Positions 10,734-19,930 of a stretch of 64,000 nt of DNA are shown one piece after another (positions within the stretch are counted from its first letter, which is position 1; the number at the start of each line of letters is the position of its first letter). The notes under the pieces are model-generated. The model did not search any database. It was given only the letters and a program-made list of their open reading frames with translations, and had not been told where the DNA came from. The translations under genes were made by a program, and so were the position numbers. Origin of the DNA: Mactromeris polynyma. Taxonomy: Eukaryota > Mollusca > Bivalvia > Venerida > Mactridae. Location: contig JASFXZ010000005.1 in assembly GCA_032209605.1 (NCBI GenBank), positions 16,792,860 through 16,856,859 on the forward strand, read 5' to 3'.

Positions 10734-12033
10734 GTAAGAAAATAAGTGTGTTAATTAATTCAGACTTCGAGGCATTTCTTACCAGCTATAATATTAAACT
10801 GTCGATCTCCATATTTGATATTATCAACCCAACTACGACTGTGATACTACGCAAGAAACTATAAATCATTTATTCATCTATTATTTAAAGCTGAAAAAAC
10901 TTTCTTAGAAAACAAGACTTCATTCAGATATTTGTTCCAAATATCTAAGAGAATATTAACCTCAGGTTAAGCTCAATGTGAAAAATAAATTTTATCAAAA
11001 TCTTAATAAAAATCTTGTGAAGGCAGTGGTTACTGTACTGGTAAGGGGAAGTAAGCGCTGCGGGGAGTTTGTGATCTGTATCGAAAGACGCTGCATAGCA
11101 AACATCAACATTTGCCTCCCTTTACATGCACCGTTTCGGCTGGTAGGGAACAACCGGACATCGCATGTTTTCAAGTTCGAATACGCTTCTTTTGAAGTTT
11201 TTTGTATCGGTGATTTATCAGTTTCTTTAAATTATATATATTCTCGTTGCGGAGAATGATTATGTACGTGGTAGCCGAGGATCTCCTAATAACATTATAT
11301 ATCTAGATCTAGATACCGTCTATCCTACGCACTTATTTGCAAATGGTATGTGTAAGTATTGCACTATGATCTCCCAATAACAACGTCATAAGTTGTTTAC
11401 CGTTTATACGAGTCACAATATATCCAATATACTTATTAAACGTTTTTGCATACGTATATTCAGAACCGTTTCGAGAACTTTATGTTGTGGGGTTATTTAA
11501 GGGGTGTGTATTTGTGTATATGCAATGTTCTCTACAATATTTTGGCATATTTCGAGAGGCATACTGTATATGTTTACGCAGTACATAAAAAAAGCATGAT
11601 ATATTGAACAACTCATGCATAATTATTTGTTATTATCGGAGCAAAAAGGTAACATTCTAATTAGTCAGGGGGTATGGTTATTCATTAAAAGTTGGGTTTT
11701 GTGCAAAGATATGACAATTATGTTTTCAACATCGATTATTATGTTGTGTTACAAGATGTATACCCAATATAATAAGAAAATACCGCCATCGTATAAATGA
11801 TCATGTCACTTATTATATTAATATTGGAAGTATAAAACATATACAAATGCTGTCATATGCAGAAGAAATACAATTTGTTTTTTTCTAACGTTTACTGTTT
11901 TGGTTGCTATGGCAACTACGCTGGTTGTATTACAAAATTTACCACACAGTTGAATGCTACATAGACACGTATTCATCATATCAAAATTTCATCATATTCC
12001 GAAAGAGGGCCAATTTAAGGCCCAAGTGCACCT

Positions 12034-12093
12034 ACTGCTTTGATCAGGAAATGAAGAGGTTATGGACGTGGGTTCATGACAATCAGAAAAAAC
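12034..12093 (+). pseudogene. LINE-A piece 2: ORF1 coil fragment
   Basis: Sixty bases between two inserted elements encode EMKRLWTWVHDNQKK. Removing the hAT element and one target copy makes the coil run on into TDEKVNKIKS, as expected for ORF1. Confidence 0.6.
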
Positions 12094-13127
12094 TAGGGAT
12101 GTCAACGAATATTCGAATATTCGAATATTCGTTTTATCTTCGAATATTCGAATCCTGTTTCAATATTCGAATATTCGAAAAATTATACTTAATAAAAAAT
12201 TTATGAAAAATAAAAATTGTTGTTTGTTTATCTATTTGCCGACCCCGATTTGTGTAAGATAGTATGAGAGTAATAAAGGATGTTGTTGAAATATACGCGC
12301 TTGTAAAAGTGTCATTGTGTATATTGGGGGGTGCTAATATAATTGTTTATCGTCGGGTGATGACATTTTGTCTCTCGATAATCCGTTAATTACTGACCGT
12401 TTGTAACAGTTTGATAGTCCATAGTCTAAATAGAAGAAAATAGGTGTCAAAATGTCGGTAATTTTGTTGTTGACGAAAGGTATAAAAAAGTAGGCAGTTA
12501 AAACCACAGACAGGGACTTGAGTTTATGACTCGCTTTTTAGTTAAGGAAGATCAAAGATGGAATTGAGAAAAGAAAAATGGGGTGACGGGCAACAACATA
12601 ATTTGCATACTAATTTTTCACGTAGGTCATATCATCCAATCAAAATGACTGTTTAAAAACATTTTGCTCAAAATACAACGAGTTGCCAAGTTGCCATGTT
12701 CTTGATTTCGTATATTTATGAATGCATAAATGATAAACGTTTAATACTTGTAATAAAACTTGAAAACACAATGGGTTGTTATTACATCTTAAAAATAACA
12801 GAACTGATTCTTTTCTTCATCCTTTATTTGCAAAATAATGAACAATTGACGAAAACAAAACATATTAAACACTTCACAAAGATATTCATAATCACGAATA
12901 TTGGCATTCAGAAGATGATCTGTTAACTGCAATAAATTCATTCGTCAGAGTCTTAATTTCCGGTGAAAACGAAAGTAGAATACACACAGCACGTAAGGAA
13001 CTTTGGTATATGAAATATTATTTTTTTAATAATTTTGTCTAAGTTGTGTCGAACGAATATTCGAATATTCGTTCGAAATGAAAAACGAATATTCGAATAC
13101 CTGATTTGCTATTCGTTGACATCCCTA
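12094..13127. mobile_element. non-autonomous hAT-type element, 1,034 bp
   Basis: The termini are exact 17-bp inverted repeats (TAGGGATGTCAACGAAT), and an identical 8-bp direct repeat, GAAAAAAC, flanks the element at 12086-12093 and 13128-13135. An 8-bp duplication and a TAGGGATG-type end are hallmarks of hAT transposons. Both subterminal regions repeat CGAATATTCG in palindromic runs, probably transposase-binding sites. The interior has only short open frames, so it relies on a transposase made elsewhere. It interrupts the ORF1 coil of LINE-A. Confidence 0.9.
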
Positions 13128-13135
13128 GAAAAAAC

Positions 13136-13680
13136 AGACGAGAAAGTGAATAAGATAAAGAGTAGAAAATACCGACTTCAATGCCGGGATTGTGATAAGT
13201 AAAGTTGATGATTTAGAAAAAGAAAGAGAAGAACTAAGAGATGAAATAAGTTATCTTCAGTCTCAGTCAATGAGAAATAACTTAGTGTTTGGTAATATTA
13301 TAGAAGCTGATGAGGAGACAAACAAGCAAACAGAAGAGAAACTTAGAGAATTCGTGAAAAATTACCTTAAGATTGCAGAGCAGATGTTAAACGATATAAA
13401 GTTTGAAAGAGTTCATAGAATGGGTACCAAAACAGATACAAACCGTAACCGGAATATAGTTGCCAAATTCGTTCTATTCAAAGATCGTGAGCACATAAGA
13501 AAACAATGGAAACCTATTAAAGGTACATATTTTTACATGTTCGAACAATTTCCGAGAGAGATCAACGAGAAGAGGAAACGATTGTTATCATTGTTAAAAG
13601 CAACAAAAAAGAAGACAAGAAAGCTTGGATTTCGTATGATACGCTCTACATTGAAGGGGAAACCAGTTAACAAAACATAG
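13136..13680 (+). pseudogene. LINE-A piece 3: ORF1 RNA-binding part
   Basis: An uninterrupted frame from 13192 gives 162 residues. A coiled stretch (VDDLEKEREELRDEISYLQ) is followed by SMRNNLVFGNI, FERVHRMG, NRNIVAKFVLFKDREHIRK and EQFPREINEKRKRLL. This order matches the L1-type ORF1 RNA-recognition and C-terminal domains (Transposase_22-like). The upstream coil lies in pieces 1 and 2. The stop at 13680 is about 40 bp before the endonuclease frame of ORF2. The C-terminal part is open, but the gene as a whole is broken by insertions and frameshifts. Confidence 0.8.
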
Positions 13681-13689
13681 GGGTGTCAA

Positions 13690-14221
13690 GGGTATGAGCT
13701 AAAAGTTTGTTCTTGGAACGTTTATGGATTAACTAACTTTAAGAAACATTCTCCTGATTTTATTTATTTGATTACAGCTATGATATTGTGTTCCTATGTG
13801 TATCATGGAGAAACACAGATAGTGAAATAAATGTTGATGGATATATTTCTCATAACTTTTAATGGTGGTATTGTAGTATATTATAAGGATTGTATTAAAT
13901 CTGGAATTGCTATTGTTAGATCACACTTAGGTACAATTATTTGGATAAAGTTGGATCGAAATTGTTTTCATACTGAAACTGATATATATATTTGTGGTGT
14001 TTATATTTGGGGTGACGAATCCCCTGCATATAATGTTTCTAACGTAGATCTCTTTGATATTATACAATCTGATATATATGATTTTGAACACTTCTGTAAT
14101 TTTGGTAGGAAATTGGAATAGTATAGTAGGAGTAAAACATGATGTTATTGTCTATGATAAATGTGATAATTATATTGATAATGACGTCTATGTTCCCGAT
14201 TCATTCATGGTCAGGGCCTAA
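13690..14221 (+). pseudogene. LINE-A piece 4: ORF2 endonuclease N-terminal part
   Basis: In three frames it reads CSWNVYGLT, then a GGIVVYYKD block, HLGTIIWIKLDR, DIYICGVYIWG and VYVPDSF, the usual order of an apurinic-type LINE endonuclease. Stops and frameshifts lie between the blocks. It ends at 14221, exactly where the (AATAC) tail of the antisense LINE begins. The next endonuclease block, NNYGIKLLDLCKD, resumes at about 17790. Confidence 0.75.
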
Positions 14222-17200
14222 CAATACAATACAATACAATACAAAATACTTTATTTTGGTCATGGTTACATTTGTAACGACAGACAATGTTATGACAGAC
14301 AGATAACATATATGGGTAATCAAACAATTTAGTTATAAGTAAGCAATGTAAAAACAAAACAGAAATAGTTAGCTGAACATTTACATGTGCTTAGGGGACA
14401 GCGATGTTTATTTATCCGTGAATGGTTTTAAAAAGTTGGGAGAATTTAAAAATTTACAATGAAATCACGAGAAAATCGGGGGTCACGTTGTAGGAATTTC
14501 ATTGACGACTTGGAGATAGTACAATATGTGTGTATAATTGTAGATGGTGTTTTTGTTTTCAATTAAAATATTTTGTGATATAAGATATGAATAGACTTGT
14601 ACTTCTAAGTAATTCATAATTGTTGCTGTTTAACAAGTCTTTATATTTGATTATATTTGGATATTGATGGAAATAAGTTGGGATTAGTTGCTTACGTTTC
14701 ATTTCAAAGTGTTTACACTCCAGTAGATAGTGGAATTCGTCACCTAATTTGTTCGGACAAAAAGGACATTTTCGATCGTCATATTCAGTATTTGCCCAGC
14801 GTCCAGTTTCTATTGGGAATTTGTGATTTGCTGTTCTGAATTTCAAGATAGGTAAGTGCAAATTTTGTGGTAGTAGAGTTAAATATTCCTCACGTTTATA
14901 ATTGACTTTGAATAGACTATATAATTTTCCCTTGTTTGAAGTCTGCATTTTGCCATGCCAGTTAGTAATAAATTGGTCAACAAGTACTTGCTTAATCGTT
15001 AAATGTATGTTCTTCAGATTCAAGATGTGTTGGTTTAAAAATATGTTACTACAGCCTGTTATATCAAATATTGTTTTTACATAGTTTATCCAATTGAATG
15101 TATGAACGCTTCTCAACATGAATTGATAGGCTATATTTGAATATTTTAGCGGGTTACCGTGGACTAGATTAATCCAATATTTGATTATTCGCGTTTTAAT
15201 GAAGATATCCAATGGGAATCTGCCCAATTCACCATATAACATGTAAGCGGGTGTGCTTTTCCTGGAGTTTGTTATTCTGCGCAAGAAATTTACATGGATC
15301 GTTTCAATATCACTTGTATTTTCAATTCCCCAAACTTCGCGGGAAAATAATAGGATAGGAGTTATCGTATTGTCAAAAAGTTTTAACTGAAGATCTATAG
15401 GCAAATTAAGGTTATAAATTCGTTTGTATAAGAGATGCATCGCTTTTTTAGCTTGTGTAATTAAGTGATCTCTGGCCCGTTTGAATTTGCCGTTCTGGCT
15501 AAAAACAACTCCAAGATACTTATACATTTCTACAATTTGCTGGGCATTTCCATTTAGATTAAAATCCATGTTACGAGTTCCACGTTTGTTTGAGCCAAAT
15601 ACTATAACTTTACTTTTTTCCGTATTTATTTTCAATTTCCATATTTGACAATAGGTACTAAAGTCGTTTAAGCATTTTTGGAATTTTTCTTTGCAAGAAG
15701 AGATAATCACAGTATCGTCTGAGAAAAGAAGTACCAATATGGTCAATGTTCTTAAAACGTCGTTATTTTGGAATTCTATTTTAATGCCTTCATTATTTCT
15801 TAAATTCAGAAAGTCAAGTAAATCGTTTAAAAAAAGAGAAAACAGCAGAGGAGACAAATTTTCACCCTGTCTTACTCCATTTTCACATAAAAACATTTCG
15901 GAGGTTTCGTTATTGATCTGTACACATGACTTAATATTGTTATACATGTTACGAATTAATCTCAGAAATTTTCCGTTGATTCCGTTTTCAATTAATTTTT
16001 GGAACAGTTCTGCCCTCGGTATATTGTCAAATGCGCGGGAAAAATCTATGAAGGCGACGAATAATTTTTTGTTCTGCTTACGCATTAATTCGGTTAAAAA
16101 ATTTAGTATAAATACTTGATCGATAGTTGAGTGATTCGCTCGGAATCCTGCTTGATTTTCATGAAAAATATTGTAAGTTTCAACATACTTAGTTAATCTA
16201 TCGTTCAGTACTGATGTAAACAATTTTCCTAAGCAGCTTAGGATTGTAATTGGTCTAAAATTTTCGGGAGCTAATGTAGAACCTTTACCTTTATAGATTG
16301 GGATTATATAGCCTTCAGAGCACGTGTCGGGGATCATTCCTGTGTTAAGTATAATATTAAAAAGTTTGGTGTATATAGGTAACATGATATTTTGGGTTGC
16401 TTTGATATATTCATTTAAAATGTTATCTGACTTGCTTGCAGCTTTTCCATTTTTTAATTTATTTATAGATTTACGTATTTCGTGCTCAGTAAACGTAATA
16501 TTTAAGATTTCGTCATTATCTTGCAAGTCAGTATTATCAGTAACAATATCGTCATTTTCCGCATTGTTAGTATTAACGTCTTTGAAGTACTGGTAGAAAT
16601 CATCGATTTTCGGAATATTTTTTGTGTTATTTTTATTTAATGTATTCAAAAATTTCCAATATGATTTTGGATCCGATTTATGCATTTGTCTGAGTTTATT
16701 TTCATTGATAAATTTATGTTTGTTTATGTAAAATTTCATCGTACGTTTATATTCTCTACTAGCACGGTTGAGTGCATCTCTGTTATGTGTTGTTTTGTTT
16801 ATATTGTACATTCTCCGAGCACGATTATAGTTTACACGTTTATTTCGACAGTGAGGCCCGTACCAGGGTTTATTTGTAGCTGAGTTCGGCTTATGTTTCT
16901 TAGACGTTTGAGGTAAAAAATGGTTAGGTATAAATATCTTATTGGCCGATGCATTAAATAATCTACAAATGTTTTCGACAATGTAATTTAAGGCAGATTT
17001 AGGGTCGGATTCACGTGCAAAATTTTCTAACAAGTAATCTGTTTTTACGATTTCATCTGTGTTTAAATTTTGTAAAAAATCCTCTTCCTTACTGTTTTGC
17101 CATTTTGGGATTGTATTACGTACAGAAGAAACATTATTATCATTACAATCAACATCATAATTAATACACAGGGTTAGTAAAGAGTGTCCATCAGAAAAAA

Positions 17201-17789
17201 TACAATCGACTTCATTTATACTAAAGTCGTATAGTTTGTTAAGCATTTTCATTGATGATATGGTATAATCAATAACAGAAATATTTCTGAATGTAAAATT
17301 ACCAATTCCTCTGTCATGGCCAAAACGACCATTTAATATACATAAGTTGTTATTTTTACATAAATCAATGAGTTTTCTTCCTGTATTATTAATATTTTTA
17401 TCACATGACGTACGTACAGTATCTATATTTAGCTGACTTAAAGTGTCAATTTGATTTAACGAGTTCACAGTATCTTCATCAAGACCCAAGAATCTTGTAA
17501 TAAATTCATCAGTCACTACTAAATCTTCCATGTCAGCAACATGGGCATTTGCATCACCTGTTAATAAAACGTATTCATACGAGTTACACATGTCAGTAAT
17601 TTCATTTTCAAAAATAAACAATTCATCATTATTGAAAAATTTTGATGATGCTGGAGGTATGTACATAATACCTATAATTAAATCTTTTTGTAGAATCTGG
17701 TCACTGTTCTTAATTTTCAGCCACAATATATAATCAGAGTGGGAATCGATAGTTTCGACTTGGCCGTTGAAAGACTTTTTTATAAAGAT
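14222..17789 (-). mobile_element. LINE-B, antisense, 5'-truncated, inserted in LINE-A
   Basis: A 3.57-kb non-LTR retrotransposon. Its 3' end carries a short tandem tail of TTGTA-type repeats (seen on plus as AATAC repeats from 14222), preceded by about 330 bp of 3' UTR. The 5' end is cut within the endonuclease domain. It sits between the endonuclease blocks of LINE-A, which read on across the junction (VPDSF then QDKVYNNYG). No clear target duplication was seen. Confidence 0.85.
14559..17789 (-). CDS. LINE-B ORF2: endonuclease (part), reverse transcriptase, zinc-binding tail
   Basis: About 1,076 residues are open without a stop, starting inside the endonuclease domain (IFIKKSFNGQVETIDSHSD, then DLIIGIMYIPP, LLTGDANAHV, DGHSLLTL). 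The reverse transcriptase follows, with IPIYKGKG, NFRPITILSCLGKLF, QAGFRANHSTID, catalytic FIDFSRAFD, NGVRQGENLSPLLFSLF, the second catalytic motif FSDDTVII, and the YKYLGVVFS thumb motif. The C-terminus has a Cys-His cluster (CPFCPNKLGDEFHYLLECKH). The protein would nick DNA and copy its RNA at the target. The complete RT and both aspartate motifs suggest a fairly recent copy, but it has lost ORF1 and the endonuclease start, so it cannot move by itself. Clade not settled; L1-like by its ORF1 relatives. Confidence 0.92.
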   Translation of the reverse strand: MFIKKSFNGQVETIDSHSDYILWLKIKNSDQILQKDLIIGIMYIPPASSKFFNNDELFIFENEITDMCNSYEYVLLTGDANAHVADMEDLVVTDEFITRFLGLDEDTVNSLNQIDTLSQLNIDTVRTSCDKNINNTGRKLIDLCKNNNLCILNGRFGHDRGIGNFTFRNISVIDYTISSMKMLNKLYDFSINEVDCIFSDGHSLLTLCINYDVDCNDNNVSSVRNTIPKWQNSKEEDFLQNLNTDEIVKTDYLLENFARESDPKSALNYIVENICRLFNASANKIFIPNHFLPQTSKKHKPNSATNKPWYGPHCRNKRVNYNRARRMYNINKTTHNRDALNRASREYKRTMKFYINKHKFINENKLRQMHKSDPKSYWKFLNTLNKNNTKNIPKIDDFYQYFKDVNTNNAENDDIVTDNTDLQDNDEILNITFTEHEIRKSINKLKNGKAASKSDNILNEYIKATQNIMLPIYTKLFNIILNTGMIPDTCSEGYIIPIYKGKGSTLAPENFRPITILSCLGKLFTSVLNDRLTKYVETYNIFHENQAGFRANHSTIDQVFILNFLTELMRKQNKKLFVAFIDFSRAFDNIPRAELFQKLIENGINGKFLRLIRNMYNNIKSCVQINNETSEMFLCENGVRQGENLSPLLFSLFLNDLLDFLNLRNNEGIKIEFQNNDVLRTLTILVLLFSDDTVIISSCKEKFQKCLNDFSTYCQIWKLKINTEKSKVIVFGSNKRGTRNMDFNLNGNAQQIVEMYKYLGVVFSQNGKFKRARDHLITQAKKAMHLLYKRIYNLNLPIDLQLKLFDNTITPILLFSREVWGIENTSDIETIHVNFLRRITNSRKSTPAYMLYGELGRFPLDIFIKTRIIKYWINLVHGNPLKYSNIAYQFMLRSVHTFNWINYVKTIFDITGCSNIFLNQHILNLKNIHLTIKQVLVDQFITNWHGKMQTSNKGKLYSLFKVNYKREEYLTLLPQNLHLPILKFRTANHKFPIETGRWANTEYDDRKCPFCPNKLGDEFHYLLECKHFEMKRKQLIPTYFHQYPNIIKYKDLLNSNNYELLRSTSLFISYITKYFN

Positions 17790-18811
17790 ACAAGATAAAG
17801 TATATAATAATTATGGGATCAAATTGTTAGATTTATGTAAAGATTGAGGTGTAAGAATTTGTAACGGTCGGATTGTACAAGAATTTAACATTAGAATGTG
17901 AACAATTATAGAGGGATCGCATTAGTAATTTGTTTATCAAAATTGTTCACATCAGTTCTTAATAAACGTATGATGACTATTTGTGAAAACAATAATGTTA
18001 TATCTGATGCTCAATTTGGGTTTAGGAAAAGTCGTTCTACTGTGGACGCACTATTAATATTATTGAATATTGTACAAAACTACTTGAATGAAAAAAAGAG
18101 ATTGAATTGTGTATTTGTAGATGTGTAGAAATGATTTAATTCAATATATAGTATATGGTATAAAAAAATTAATATTGGTGTCCGAGGTAAATGCTTAAAA
18201 TCGTCCATGAAATGTATCAAAAGGTAAAATCTTGTGTAAGAAAATGTGATGAATTTTCAGACTTCTTTGAATATGCGGTCGGTCTAAGATAAGGAGAAAT
18301 ATTGTCACCGCTTTTATTTTCATTGTTTGTAGAAGATCTAGAACTTTACCTCCAACGTGATTGTAATTCAGGAATAATTATAGATGAACTACTTCTGATT
18401 TCATTATTATTCGCAGATAATATGGCAATTCTTGGTAAAACACCACAGGAACTGCAAAACAATTTAATTATGCTTTAGTTACTATAATTCTTGGAATTTG
18501 GAAGTGAATATAAATAAAACTAAACTAATAGTGTTTAGAAAACGGGGGGGGGGGGGTTAAGAAATAATGAATCTTGGAATTATAATGATAAATTTAACTA
18601 TATCGGTTCTGTCGTTAATTATACAGGTAAATTCAATTTAAATCAAGAATTCATTATAGGGAAAGCATTGAAAGCACTGAATGTCTTAGTTATCAATTGT
18701 AAGAAATTTAATCTAAAGCCTCGGCTACTATGTAAATTATTTGATGCTTTTGTTGGTTCTATTCAAAAAACGCATCTGAAATATGTGGCTTTATTTTCCA
18801 TTAGTTATTCA
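17790..18811 (+). pseudogene. LINE-A piece 5: end of endonuclease, reverse transcriptase
   Basis: Resumes LINE-A with NNYGIKLLDLCKD. After an internal deletion it enters the RT: NNYRGIALVICLSKLFTSVL, QFGFRKSRSTVDALLILL, the remains of motif A (NCVFVDV), GEILSPLLFSLF, then LLFADNMAIL, in which the second aspartate of the usual ADD is Asn. Several stops and frameshifts are present, as well as a poly-G run at 18543. It ends near KLFDAFVGS, where a dispersed repeat interrupts it. Confidence 0.8.
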
Positions 18812-18970
18812 TTATGGTCTGCCAGGCCATTCCTTGTGCCTCCTTGTATCCTTTAAAACTCCTTAAGCCTTGTGTTTTGTGGAGTGTTGTTTTCTCGGAG
18901 GTCTGCGTGGGGAGGCACTGTCTTATGAGTGTGGCGTTTCCTGTAGCTACGTATTCTCTCTCTTTCTCTA
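18812..18970 (+). repeat. dispersed repeat D, plus copy
   Basis: Matches the reverse complement of 56276-56440 along its length, including GGAGGTCTGCGTGGGGAGGC and GTAGCTACGTATTCTCTC. Its right end resembles the 39-bp unit of the array at 1-380. It interrupts LINE-A. Confidence 0.8.
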
Positions 18971-18979
18971 TCTACTGAT

Positions 18980-19800
18980 AATACTATAATCAAACATGTG
19001 TACTTTTAATATTTAAATGATTGTGAAAACAATTAAGGCAACTGGGTGTATAACGTAAAAAAGTTGTTGCGTGAATATGGTTTGCTGATATATGGTAACG
19101 ACCTGATACATTCAACGGTAATTAATTTATATATGTGTTTGAACAGAGGTTAATTGACTGAACATTTTGTTCAGGGTTGACAGGTTAGAAAAGATACAAT
19201 CCAGTTATGATATTGTACAATAACTGTCAATTATATTTTAATTATGAACAATACCTAGATACTATACGATTTTTATCACAATAATAAGAATATCAGCACA
19301 TAGCCTTAAAATACAAACATGAAGATACGCTAGAAATAGAATAGATAGAAACGAACGATTATGTATTTTTGTGACACTAGAGATATTGAAGATGATTATC
19401 ATATTATAATCAGCTGTCCGTTGTGTAATAATTTAAGGAAACAATACATTGATCAATATTTTCATTTTAGACCAAACATGTGTTAGTTTATTCAACTAAT
19501 GAAAAGCCAGAATAAAAATATTCTACTTCCGTTAGCAATTTTTTGTAAAAAAGCATTGATGTTGAGAAACAGTTTAGTAAATTATGTTGCTTAGTTCCTA
19601 TTTATGCTCATACTTCTAATCGTAATTTTATATTTAACATAATCCTAAAAAAATATTTTGTGTTGATCACCTTTGACCTTTGAATTATATTTGTATTTAT
19701 AAGAAACTTTAAATGTAAATGGTATTTATATTTGTACATGTATTTGTATTGTGTATTGTATGTAATTTTGATATATTTGGACTTATGTAATTATATCTAA
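18980..19800 (+). pseudogene. LINE-A piece 6: C-terminal region and 3' end
   Basis: Frames read LREYGLLIYGND and, near 19350-19580, a degenerate zinc-binding tail (MYFCDTRDIEDDYHIIISCP, then LRKQYIDQYFHF) followed by QNKNILLPLAIFCKKAL. This matches the layout of the LINE-B C-terminus. AT-rich 3' sequence with TTGTATTGTGTATTG follows and may be the remains of the tail. Confidence 0.7.
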
Positions 19801-19930
19801 TGCGCTACTAAAGCTTCGGTCAGTAATTTGTTCCGTCTCATCTATGTACAGTACAGCACAATACAAAAACAATATAGTAACTACACAAAAGTACATAAAT
19901 ATCACATTCGATTCAATAATATTTACATGG

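Larger units (their letters stand above)
9649..11185. other. segment Z, present in X copy 1 only
   Basis: X copy 2 runs directly from the counterpart of about 9648 to that of about 11185, so these roughly 1.5 kb are an insertion in copy 1 or a deletion in copy 2. Z holds a tRNA-like SINE head at 9722-9795 and a possible first coding exon at 10638. TIRs were not identified. Confidence 0.6.
8315..11523 (+). repeat. segment X copy 1 (inverted copy at 61440-64000)
   Basis: This segment matches 61440-64000 in reverse complement, in order, interrupted by differing insertions. Blocks include 8350-8510, 8540-8770, 9300-9648 and 11185-11520. The last block lines up with sequence just outside the YqaJ remnant at 61190-61438, suggesting that X is the remains of a YqaJ-bearing transposon. 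Copy 1 carries two insertions: element Y at 8786-9312 and segment Z at 9649-11185. Confidence 0.75.
6984..12033. mobile_element. TA-flanked GGTGCAC TIR element (composite, 5 kb)
   Basis: The left end reads TAGGTGCACTTACCCCCAAA and the right end, reversed, TAGGTGCACTTGGGCCTTAA; both then share AAATTGGCCCT. The ends sit inside the LINE-A ORF1 coil. A TA dinucleotide borders each end, as expected for a TA target duplication. The interior holds a set of X-box-like palindromes, a smaller TIR element (7604-8157) and the segment duplicated at 61.4-64.0 kb. No transposase for it was found, so it is non-autonomous or has been filled by later insertions. Confidence 0.6.

Noticed and set aside
14657..17733. 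Several plus-strand ORFs of 60-142 residues
   Set aside because: They are antisense shadows of the LINE-B reverse transcriptase frame.
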